A stretch of 22,645 nucleotides of DNA from a virus: positions 1 to 22,645 of the IMG/VR virus record IMGVR_UViG_3300012685_000013. One strand, given 5' to 3'. The translations under genes were made by a program, and so were the position numbers. This document shows positions 16,709 through 21,941 of the stretch, piece by piece (within the stretch, counting starts at the first letter, position 1; each line of letters begins with the position of its first letter). The notes under the pieces were generated by a model, which had not been told where the DNA came from, did not search any database, and saw nothing but the letters and a program-made list of their open reading frames with translations.

Positions 16709-16868
16709 AACGACGCTTCTTTTTCTTTGCCGCGTCTGCGGCAAACTCGGCAGGCGTGTGTGTCTTGCTAGTCTTCATGTTCTTGGCCTCGACAACCTTG
16801 CCATCCTTGAACGCAAGTCTGACAGTGCCGCCTGGAGCGTAACGATATCGCACGCCGGCAATGGGCAT
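16698..16868 (-). CDS. Small basic phage protein (56 aa)
   Basis: ATG 16868 follows directly on the TAG of the upstream gene with no gap. The 56 residues begin MPIAGVRYRYAPGGTVRLAF, then VVEAKNMKTSKTHTPAEFAAD and a Lys/Arg-rich end (AAKKKKRRYAS). The 'VVEAKN-K-HTPAEF-AD' phrase is familiar from very small proteins in podophage packaging clusters. The basic tail could bind nucleic acid. The function is unknown. Confidence 0.65.
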   Translation of the reverse strand: MPIAGVRYRYAPGGTVRLAFKDGKVVEAKNMKTSKTHTPAEFAADAAKKKKRRYAS

Positions 16869-17429
16869 CTATTTCATTCGAGCGTACGCTCTCCCACTGC
16901 GGGAGATGGGTACGTCAACCTTGCCACCTTTGCCAAAGTGTTGTGCGGCTTCGCTGCGTTTCATGATCTTGATCTTGCCAGCGTTGACCGCTTTCATGAA
17001 GGCATCACCGTACTTCTTGACGGCGGATTCTTGGATGATCCATTCGCCCTTTTGAGCGGTGATTGGATGCTCGCCTTCGCTACCAGTGACCTTTCGGCCC
17101 CGGGCGGACGTTGCGTCACTTGGCGGTCCAGAGTCACTTGGAGGCCCATCGGGTGGGCCTCCGGGAGGGGCACCAGTATCAGAGCCAGGATCACCCGAAG
17201 GCCGTGAATTGTCCGGCACTACTACGACGATCTCGCCTGCGGGTGCCTCGGCAGGAGGCGCAGCCGGAGGTGTCTCTGGAACTGCCTCGGGCGTGGGAGG
17301 CTGATATGGACGTACCTCGCCTCGCGTAAACTCACCACGCGCATTGGGATCACCACCCTGACCTAAGGTTTCGTCCCGCGATAGCGGGCCAGCAGCACCG
17401 ATCTTGAACCGCCTGCCACTACGGGCCAT
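16869..17429 (-). CDS. Phage protein with Pro/Gly-rich linker and conserved C-terminal domain (186 aa)
   Basis: An Arg-rich start (MARSGRRFKIG) is followed by 70-110 residues of low-complexity Pro/Ala/Gly/Asp (about 40-110), then GEHPITAQKGEWIIQESAVK KYGDAFMKAVNAGK (120-155). This last block resembles the 'GEFVV-KSAVQKYG-L-ALN-G' motif seen in tail-associated and other virion proteins of many phages, where it marks a small helical unit. The start overlaps the previous gene by 11 bp. It is probably a virion or assembly protein, and the exact role is unknown. Confidence 0.65.
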   Translation of the reverse strand: MARSGRRFKIGAAGPLSRDETLGQGGDPNARGEFTRGEVRPYQPPTPEAVPETPPAAPPAEAPAGEIVVVVPDNSRPSGDPGSDTGAPPGGPPDGPPSDSGPPSDATSARGRKVTGSEGEHPITAQKGEWIIQESAVKKYGDAFMKAVNAGKIKIMKRSEAAQHFGKGGKVDVPISRSGRAYARMK

Positions 17430-17757
17430 TTTTCACAATCTCCTTTGGCTGGAAGATTGGCAGAGCTAGACGCTCTGCTTCGCCGATTACCACGATGCTC
17501 TTCCCCACATGCTCGTCGCTTACCTTAAAAACGGTGCGGCAGGTGGGGCACTGGGTCTCTTTTGATATGAAGGTGTTGATGGGGACTTCTTGTCCGACAA
17601 CTGGCCAGAAGTGTGGAGAATGTTCGACGATCGTAAAAGGTTTCCCAATACACCAGTGTAGATTACCACCATGACCAGGAGGCAGATTACAATGACAATC
17701 AGCCCGACCTTCAGTGGGAGATGGGTCAAAACAGAGATCACCAGCCTCCCTAGCCAT
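17419..17757 (-). CDS. Cys/His-rich putative zinc-binding protein (112 aa)
   Basis: ATG 17757 lies 8 bp inside the terminase end, with AAGGA 9 bases upstream. A longer frame from 17898 would lie within the terminase and is not used. Cys at 9, 21, 23 and 36 plus His22 and His34 form one cluster (CHC ... LHWC). C70 and C73 (CPTC) start a second, zinc-ribbon-like one. The C-terminus is beta/basic (IFQPKEIVKNGP). I recognise no family beyond 'CHC-LPPGH' orphan phage proteins. Overlaps on both sides tie it to packaging genes. Confidence 0.65.
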   Translation of the reverse strand: MAREAGDLCFDPSPTEGRADCHCNLPPGHGGNLHWCIGKPFTIVEHSPHFWPVVGQEVPINTFISKETQCPTCRTVFKVSDEHVGKSIVVIGEAERLALPIFQPKEIVKNGP

Positions 17758-19171
17758 TGTATGCCGTCCTTGAAGAAGCATAACGTTGACCAGGTATTTG
17801 GCCTCTGCCAAATGGATCATGGTCAGTGCGCGCTTCGCGCTGGGTGTTGTTTGTTGCGAACTGCGCCGAGCGCGGTTCACGAATACCGACACAAGCATAA
17901 CGGAACATATCGGCGAAGTGTGATGTCTCGTCCGCTTTGGGCGCTCCGTTCTCTTCGTGATACAATTTTAATGCATTTAACATTGGCTGGCAAGTGTGCT
18001 GGTTGAACCACATCCTTGGGAAGAGCCTCTGTGCCACGCTTATGCCGTCGGCTGGACCCAGCTTTTGAACAACGACAATGTCTCGGAAGCCCAGGCCCCG
18101 AAGAGTCTCAACACGAGTTTTGCCTGTTCCGATTTCGTGAGTGCGCGCGTCGTGTGGAACATACACTCGACCGAAAGAGTAATGATTCCCTTCTCGTATT
18201 GCATGTACGTAGGCAGGAATACCGCGTCCCACATCGCTCCAGCAATTGATCCAGCGTATCTCCTGCCCAACAAGCTGGAAAGCTCCAACGGCCATTGTGA
18301 GCTTCTTTGCTCCCAAGTCCCAGGCAAGGTTGACAGGAGAGTTTGGAGCCACTGGTACGAAGCCAATCCGTCCGTCCCGATCAGCTTGGAGGATAAGGTC
18401 CCCATAATAGGAACCTTCAACTGGTGTCTCGAAATCACAGTAGTATTCGCGGCGGACGTGTCGTTTTCCTTTTTCGACGAGGTCTTCGGCGACTTCAGAT
18501 TCTGGGATGACACGGGTGCCATCCTCTCCCTCGGCGTCGCGCCGAGTTTGCTCGACAGTCAGGAGGCGCGAGAACCACGAAGGTGTCGCCTTCGCGTACT
18601 GATATTGATAAAGGGCGTGGTTCCCTTTGCATCTGTTTTCTTTAGGGTCACCCTTAACACAACAGGAGGGGAGGATCTTTGGAGGCGTGTAATTGAACGC
18701 TGCCCAACCACCGTTCTCTGCGAGAACTGGTGAGAGAGTGTCCCAGGCGCCAATGAGCATGTCGCCGAATTCGCTGAAGACAATCCCTACGGGGTTTGGG
18801 CCTCTGAGGCGCGCTATCGCGCGTTCATCATCGGCACCCATCAACTGCCATACAGATCCGTTGATGTACGTGATCTGCATCTCAGTTTCGTTGTACTCGC
18901 TGACGAAATTGGGAGGCCCGATGATGTCTCGAAAACGAATGCCGTCCGTTCCGATGTTGTCCCAGACGTCACGCCTAGCCTGGTTGAGGCTTGGCAAGAT
19001 GTGGAAATACAAACCCTTACGTTTCAACATCTCTTCTGCGGTGAAGGCCAACCACGTACGGTCCTTACCTGAACGACGATGCCAGACCGTGACGAATCTC
19101 TTGCAGCCTTCTTGTCGGGCATCACGTACCTCGCGTTGATACGTGCGGTATGCGTGGAGAACGCCGGGCAT
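17750..19171 (-). CDS. Terminase large subunit (473 aa)
   Basis: The ATPase domain has a Walker A-like HRRSGKD (31-37), a Walker B GIVFSEF (129-135), and an MGADDERAIARLRG loop (111-124). The RNase H-like nuclease domain has WDLGAKK (284-290; Asp285), a middle acidic region, and SHFADMFRYAC (417-427; Asp421). This matches TerL proteins of T7/BPP-1-like phages, which cut concatemeric DNA and drive it through the portal. The length is slightly short but complete. Between NYTPPK (160-165) and GNHALY (183-188), where most relatives have a short GTP-R-RNH coupling motif, about 15 extra residues carry Cys170, 171 and 181. ATG 19171 shares one base with the stop of the 34-residue gene. Confidence 0.93.
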   Translation of the reverse strand: MPGVLHAYRTYQREVRDARQEGCKRFVTVWHRRSGKDRTWLAFTAEEMLKRKGLYFHILPSLNQARRDVWDNIGTDGIRFRDIIGPPNFVSEYNETEMQITYINGSVWQLMGADDERAIARLRGPNPVGIVFSEFGDMLIGAWDTLSPVLAENGGWAAFNYTPPKILPSCCVKGDPKENRCKGNHALYQYQYAKATPSWFSRLLTVEQTRRDAEGEDGTRVIPESEVAEDLVEKGKRHVRREYYCDFETPVEGSYYGDLILQADRDGRIGFVPVAPNSPVNLAWDLGAKKLTMAVGAFQLVGQEIRWINCWSDVGRGIPAYVHAIREGNHYSFGRVYVPHDARTHEIGTGKTRVETLRGLGFRDIVVVQKLGPADGISVAQRLFPRMWFNQHTCQPMLNALKLYHEENGAPKADETSHFADMFRYACVGIREPRSAQFATNNTQREARTDHDPFGRGQIPGQRYASSRTAYNG

Positions 19172-19275
19172 CAGTTTCGCTTCCAGCCGTCGGCGGTACG
19201 CCGCCAGGTGATATGATCGACACGGAAACCACCGAGAGGCCCATAGCCCTCAAGACATCGGCGCAAGAAGTTCAA
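19171..19275 (-). CDS. Micro-protein between terminase genes (34 aa)
   Basis: A TTG start at 19275 overlaps the stop of the previous gene by 4 bp (TTGA), and its TGA shares a base with the terminase ATG (TGATG). The frame exactly fills the 100-base gap. The product is 34 residues, basic and Trp-containing: NFLRRCLEGYGPLGGFRVDH then ITWRRTADGWKRN. Its fit at both ends, rather than any known family, is the reason for calling it. A non-coding spacer remains possible. Confidence 0.5.
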   Translation of the reverse strand: MNFLRRCLEGYGPLGGFRVDHITWRRTADGWKRN

Positions 19276-19841
19276 TCGACTATCTCGTCACTCAGGATTC
19301 GTTTCTCTTCCAGATCCTCTTTCAAGATGCGGTCAAGCTCAGAGAGTAGTCTAGGCGGCCCGGGGCCTTTGAGCTTGGGCATCCCAGGGTATTCATCCAG
19401 GAAGGCAGCAGCCGCAGATGTCAAAACAGGTGGGGCGTGCACTTGACGAATTGTAGACACAGGCAAAGCCTGTGCCGCCCCTCCAGCTCCGACAACAATC
19501 CGTAAGACGCCAGTGTTATTGTCGAACTCCATCGCGACGGTGCCATCCACCTTCGGTGGATCTTTCTCTCTCGTCAGAAGTGTCGCAATGCTGAAAACTT
19601 CTTTGCTTGCCGCAAGCCGCGTCTGATGGTCGACGACGACTTCTCTACTCTTGACATATCCTTTGTAAGAGAAGAACTTTGTCTCCGTCGCTGCCATCCC
19701 CGCGTCGAGTACTTGAAACGCCTTTGAAAGCAGTCCGGAGGGAATTTCCACTCCACCGGAAAAGAGCTCTTCGACGATACGCGCTCGCGCGGCGGGCGTG
19801 AAGATGCCCTCGAATGTTCCGTCTCGATGTAGCATACTCAC
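19272..19841 (-). CDS. Candidate terminase small subunit (189 aa)
   Basis: GTG 19841 (or ATG 19835) overlaps the preceding tiny gene by 4 bp (GTGA). Residues 14-85 hold a helical part, TPAARARIVEELFSGG, then AFQVLDAGMAATETKFFSYK and REVVVDHQTRLAASKEVFS. The 'ATET-K-F ... VVDH-TRL-AA' phrase resembles small-terminase and packaging proteins of podophages, where it forms the oligomerising core. A beta segment, VAMEFDNNTGVLRIVVG (102-118), and a charged C-terminal helix follow. No HTH is in this frame. One lies in the separate small gene just upstream. The call is inferred from position before TerL plus this pattern. Confidence 0.6.
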   Translation of the reverse strand: MSMLHRDGTFEGIFTPAARARIVEELFSGGVEIPSGLLSKAFQVLDAGMAATETKFFSYKGYVKSREVVVDHQTRLAASKEVFSIATLLTREKDPPKVDGTVAMEFDNNTGVLRIVVGAGGAAQALPVSTIRQVHAPPVLTSAAAAFLDEYPGMPKLKGPGPPRLLSELDRILKEDLEEKRILSDEIVD

Positions 19842-19954
19842 GCCTTCGGCCTCGAAGGACAGTAGACGTAATGCCTCACGAAACTTCCGACGACTTCAAG
19901 AGTGAGATCAAGGAGCCCGAAGGGCCGTCCGCATCGACCACAGATTCTGATCAC
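19838..19954 (-). CDS. Tiny Cys-rich, treble-clef-like protein (38 aa)
   Basis: A GTG start at 19954 overlaps the HTH gene's TGA by 4 bp (GTGA), and its own TGA overlaps the next GTG by 4 bp. The frame gives 38 residues: IRICGRCGRPFG near the start, HYVYCPSRPKA at the end. This follows the plan of small treble-clef fingers (C-x2-CGRPF ... YCS-RC), except that the final Cys is replaced by Pro, so zinc binding may be weakened. The double GTGA junction and the motif make it credible despite its size. Confidence 0.55.
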   Translation of the reverse strand: MIRICGRCGRPFGLLDLTLEVVGSFVRHYVYCPSRPKA

Positions 19955-20106
19955 GTTGCGCGCTCTGCGCGTAACACCTCACCCTGCGCCAGAGGTGAAC
20001 GCAGGATGAGGCGTACGGCCCCCAACGGTACTCCAGTCTCTCGGGCGATCACTTCATCGCTCTCTCCCTTCGATGCGAGTAGAATGATACGACGATTTAC
20101 GCCCAT
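19951..20106 (-). CDS. Small HTH protein, first gene of the late operon (51 aa)
   Basis: ATG 20106 begins 9 bases after a strong -10 element. A longer upstream frame exists but covers the promoter. The 51 residues hold a helix-turn-helix of the kind RRIILLASKGESDEVIARET followed by GVPLGAVRLILRSP, similar to the N-terminal DNA-binding parts of small terminases and phage regulators. It could be a free DNA-binding domain that recognises the packaging site together with the 189-residue protein, or a regulator of the adjacent promoter. There is no ribosome site upstream. Confidence 0.65.
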   Translation of the reverse strand: MGVNRRIILLASKGESDEVIARETGVPLGAVRLILRSPLAQGEVLRAERAT

Positions 20107-20144
20107 TGCGATACTACTATACCATAAAAAATTCCGAGGCGCAA
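20107..20144 (-). promoter_or_regulatory. Late-operon promoter, sigma70-type with extended -10
   Basis: On the minus strand: TTGCGC (20144-20139), 17 bp, TATAGT (20121-20116), with TGG directly before the -10 (extended -10). The ATG of the first gene lies 9 bases after the -10, so the expected start of transcription leaves only a 2-4 base leader. The whole late operon to the left has no other promoter this good. Confidence 0.7.
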
Positions 20145-20286
20145 GCCTTTTGTGCGGGCAAAAAGCCGCAAAAAATGCTAAGTACGCGATACTTCGCCGT
20201 ACTTGACGCCGCGTTGCGCGCTCGATGCCTCGACTTTCAAGGGGAAAAAGTCTGAAAAAATACAAGCGTAGCTTGCGCAAGTATCG
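20109..20286. promoter_or_regulatory. Repeated half-sites around the late promoter
   Basis: The motif AGTATCG/CGATACT occurs at 20109-20115 (on the expected transcription start), 20187-20194 and 20279-20286. An inverted pair, AAGTACG (20180-20186) and CGTACTT (20198-20204), encloses the middle copy. This arrangement suggests operator sites for a regulator, possibly the adjacent HTH protein. Confidence 0.4.
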
Positions 20287-20322
20287 TGCCAACTCGACTT
20301 TGGGGACCCGCCCCCCTTGTTA

Positions 20323-20347
20323 TATTTGAATATTTGAATATTCAAAT
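20323..20347. repeat. Direct repeats and 16-bp palindrome, AT-rich
   Basis: TATTTGAA occurs twice in tandem (20323-20330, 20331-20338). The second copy begins the perfect palindrome ATTTGAATATTCAAAT (20332-20347). It lies in the middle of the divergent control region and may be a regulator site or part of an origin. Confidence 0.6.
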
Positions 20348-20370
20348 GTTTGGAGGCGTGCTATATCTTA

Positions 20371-20405
20371 TATAACATGTATAACATGTATAACACGACG
20401 TGTTA
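20371..20405. repeat. Three tandem 9-bp repeats followed by an inverted repeat
   Basis: TATAACATG, TATAACATG, TATAACACG at 20371-20397. The last copy continues into the inverted repeat TAACACG-A-CGTGTTA (20391-20405). Iteron-like, AT-rich, next to the long inverted repeat. Confidence 0.7.
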
Positions 20406-20440
20406 GGTGCGCTTAAGCCGTGGGATTAAGCGCACCTAAC
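20402..20440. repeat. 15-bp perfect inverted repeat with 9-base loop
   Basis: GTTAGGTGCGCTTAA (20402-20416) and its exact complement (20426-20440). There is no T-run on either strand, so it is unlikely to be an intrinsic terminator. A weaker GGCGC/GCGCC hairpin follows at 20462-20476. Confidence 0.85.
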
Positions 20441-20487
20441 TTCGACGCCCTCGGTACCCGTGGCGCGCGGAGCGCCGCAAAATTATT

Positions 20488-20517
20488 TTGTTGCATAGGC
20501 TTTGTTTGTGGTAATGT
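20488..20517 (+). promoter_or_regulatory. Weak plus-strand promoter candidate
   Basis: TTGTTG (20488-20493), 18 bp, TAATGT (20512-20517), with TGG before the -10. It matches consensus only moderately. It is placed correctly for the isolated gene at 20608, giving a leader of about 85 bases. Confidence 0.35.
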
Positions 20518-20550
20518 AGGCATATGGAAAACACAGCGCAGGGCCGGGAA

Positions 20551-20601
20551 GGGGGTGAACAGAACAGGCTCCAAGCAACGCACAACTTACCCCCAACGGA
20601 G
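20551..20601 (+). promoter_or_regulatory. Leader hairpin and ribosome site of the 20608 gene
   Basis: GGGGGT (20551-20556) can pair with ACCCCC (20589-20594), just before the GGAG at 20598-20601. GGAG lies 6 bases before ATG 20608 and decides this start over an ATG at 20524, which has no ribosome site. Confidence 0.5.
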
Positions 20602-20607
20602 AAAATC

Positions 20608-21141
20608 ATGGCAACGCCCACAACCACAACCACCACAGTTCGCCCCGTCACGGTCCCGAAACCCGACGCCCGGAACGGGAACATCGGTACTTTCGAGACC
20701 ATCGCCAAGTGGAGCATGGGCGAGGGGCAGCCGCAAGGGTCGGCAAAGGGTACGTTTACCGGCCCCGCCGAGCCCTCGGTGCTCGTCGCGTTCTACAACA
20801 CGCTGGACCAGGAGGGCAAAAATCGCTTTTACCGCGACTGGTACTACGGTGCCGACCTCCGGAAAAAGGCCTCGCTGAGGCCCGCCGCGAGCCAGGACTC
20901 CCCGTGGCTCACGCGGGATAACATCCGGTACAACCTGTTCGACGGGCAGCGCATCAACATCAAGACCAATGCCAAGCTCCTGGAACTGCCACTCGCGAAG
21001 CGGATCGCGGCCATCAACACGGGATTCCAGGATGCCGACAATTTCGGCGCCGAGCCAAAGGATGCCTTCGTGGTCGCCAAGAAAATGCTGCTGGAGGCCA
21101 AGTTGGCCACGGAGACCAACGGCCGCCTCGCGATGAAGTAG
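20608..21141 (+). CDS. Isolated GC-rich gene of unknown function (177 aa)
   Basis: The start at 20608 is chosen for its GGAG site; the frame extends back to 20524. The first 25 residues are Thr/Pro/Val-rich (TTTTTTVRPVTVPKP). Then come a helical part with TFETIAKWSMGEG, a Trp/Tyr-rich stretch NTLDQEGKNRFYRDWYYGAD (about 75-95), and a Lys/Ala-rich C-terminal helix. There is no Cys, signal or membrane span. Codon use strongly prefers C/G at third positions, unlike the AT-richer late genes. It lies alone between a promoter candidate and a strong terminator, opposite to the late operon. I do not recognise it. It may be an accessory ('moron'-like) gene or an abundant early protein. Confidence 0.75.
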   Translation: MATPTTTTTTVRPVTVPKPDARNGNIGTFETIAKWSMGEGQPQGSAKGTFTGPAEPSVLVAFYNTLDQEGKNRFYRDWYYGADLRKKASLRPAASQDSPWLTRDNIRYNLFDGQRINIKTNAKLLELPLAKRIAAINTGFQDADNFGAEPKDAFVVAKKMLLEAKLATETNGRLAMK

Positions 21142-21157
21142 CGCTCTCACCAACGGG

Positions 21158-21190
21158 GGGCCGGTGCCTGTATGGGCCGGCCCTTTTTTT
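21158..21190 (+). terminator. Intrinsic terminator of the isolated gene
   Basis: GGGCCGG (21158-21164) pairs with CCGGCCC (21177-21183) around a 12-base loop, followed at once by seven T (21184-21190). It lies 17 bases after the stop codon. Confidence 0.92.
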
Positions 21191-21243
21191 GCCCACCGAT
21201 CCCGGGCGCATAAGTTAGACACTTACCGTGATGGCGTGTGCGC

Positions 21244-21259
21244 GCGCCGACATCGGCGC
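21244..21259. repeat. 7-bp GC-rich inverted repeat
   Basis: GCGCCGA, CA, TCGGCGC. The first of a row of inverted repeats between the terminator and the next promoter. The bases 21191-21243 show nothing recognisable. Confidence 0.6.
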
Positions 21260-21293
21260 TGTCGTCATGTTAAATATGGGGAACTTTGGGGAA

Positions 21294-21377
21294 AAGCATC
21301 TTTGGGGAAAGTCTACCTTTGGTGCGAGTTTACCTTTAAGGTCATATTTTGGCCTTAAAACTTTCCTTAAGATGCTT
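21294..21377. other. Long stem-loop 1 in the structured non-coding region
   Basis: AAGCATCTT (21294-21302) pairs with AAGATGCTT (21369-21377). After a 3/2 interior loop GGAAAGT (21306-21312) pairs with ACTTTCC (21360-21366). Inside, TTTAAGG (21335-21341) pairs with CCTTAAA (21353-21359), next to the small ACC-TTT-GGT (21315-21323). The repeat TTTGGGGAAA flanks the left arm. GGGG-ATT-CCCC follows at 21378-21388. Confidence 0.6.
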
Positions 21378-21422
21378 GGGGATTCCCCATTCCCCAGGTT
21401 TTTGCCCCACTTGTGCCAGACT

Positions 21423-21492
21423 GGCATCGCCTTTCGACGCCGCGAAGCGGCGACAACTTGTAAAGTGTCGCTTTGCTTCGCGAGGCGATGCC
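21423..21492. other. Long stem-loop 2 in the structured non-coding region
   Basis: GGCATCGCCT (21423-21432) pairs with AGGCGATGCC (21483-21492). After an 8-base bulge CGCGAAGC (21441-21448) pairs with GCTTCGCG (21475-21482), then GCGACA (21450-21455) with TGTCGC (21466-21471) and CTT with AAG, about 27 pairs in all. The left half can instead form CGCCGC-GAA-GCGGCG (21438-21452), so two exclusive folds are possible. Confidence 0.65.
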
Positions 21493-21508
21493 TTGTGCCA
21501 GGTCGATG

Positions 21509-21539
21509 CTTGTGTACAAGCTGATGCCTTGTACACAAG
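21509..21539. other. 12-bp perfect stem-loop in the structured region
   Basis: CTTGTGTACAAG (21509-21520), loop CTGATGC, CTTGTACACAAG (21528-21539). The phrase GATGC(C)TTGT recurs three times between 21488 and 21532 at about 17-20 base steps. Confidence 0.85.
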
Positions 21540-21540
21540 A

Positions 21541-21565
21541 GTGGGTTCTACCCCACATTTTGTGG
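21541..21565. other. Two exclusive small hairpins before the promoter
   Basis: GTGGG (21541-21545) pairs with CCCAC (21552-21556), followed by ATTTT, which is terminator-like. Alternatively CCACA (21553-21557) pairs with TGTGG (21561-21565). Sharing of CCCAC makes the two folds alternatives. Confidence 0.5.
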
Positions 21566-21595
21566 TTGCAGGCGCCGGGCGCCCCATGTTATAGT
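21566..21595 (+). promoter_or_regulatory. Plus-strand promoter with extended -10 for the right operon
   Basis: TTGCAG (21566-21571), 18 bp, TATAGT (21590-21595), with TGT before the -10. The spacer contains GGCGCC-G-GGCGCC (21571-21583), a possible operator. An ATG (21606) follows 10 bases after the -10, the same geometry as at the late promoter, in frame with the ribosome-site-led ATG at 21639. Confidence 0.65.
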
Positions 21596-21638
21596 CTGAC
21601 CATAAATGGCCTGGTTGAGGCTAGAAAGAGGTGACGAG

Positions 21639-21941
21639 ATGGAAGCAAAAGGTCGCAAGGCTCAGCAGGTGAGCCCCTCGTGGTTCAATGTTCTAGACCA
21701 TGTTCGCTGTGCTATCGCACAGGCAGAGCGCGACCAGGCATTCTACGTTGCACATCAAAACCTCACAAAGCGTACTGTACGATTCAACGTACAGCAGGAC
21801 AACCCAGGCTTCTGGTATCGTGTTACGCCCCTCAAGGTGTATATCCCTGGGCCAGAAGTCAACGCGTGGGGTTGTAGTTGCCCCAACGCCTCGGTGGACC
21901 TACACTTCACGGATTGCTCCGAAGTCGGGAGGCCACGCTGA
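21639..21941 (+). CDS. Small protein with C-terminal Cys/His cluster (100 aa)
   Basis: ATG 21639 with GAGGTG 6 bases upstream. An in-frame ATG at 21606 close to the expected transcription start would add 11 residues. An N-terminal helix (SWFNVLDHVRCAIAQAERDQ) is followed by a beta part with FNVQQDNPGFWYRVTPLKVY, and the end holds C79, C81, H89 and C93, a possible zinc site. The family is not recognised. The stop overlaps the next ATG by one base (TGATG). Confidence 0.65.
   Translation: MEAKGRKAQQVSPSWFNVLDHVRCAIAQAERDQAFYVAHQNLTKRTVRFNVQQDNPGFWYRVTPLKVYIPGPEVNAWGCSCPNASVDLHFTDCSEVGRPR

Noticed and set aside
17996-18733. 245-codon plus-strand frame opposite the large terminase
   Set aside because: It lies wholly antisense to a clear TerL gene, and its composition is that of a complementary frame, with no promoter or ribosome site.
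20107-20292. Upstream extension of the HTH gene by 62 codons
   Set aside because: It would cover the promoter and half-sites, is strongly basic/aromatic without a recognisable pattern, and lacks a ribosome site.
20371-20397. CRISPR array
   Set aside because: The repeats are 9 bp, directly adjacent and without spacers.
20402-20440. Intrinsic terminator at the 15-bp inverted repeat
   Set aside because: The stem is strong but neither side is followed by a T-run.
20587-21222. 211-codon minus-strand frame opposite the isolated gene
   Set aside because: It runs through the terminator and mirrors a GC-rich gene that has a better ribosome site.
21423-21492. tRNA gene
   Set aside because: The length is similar, but there is no cloverleaf with an anticodon arm or T-arm; it folds as one long hairpin.
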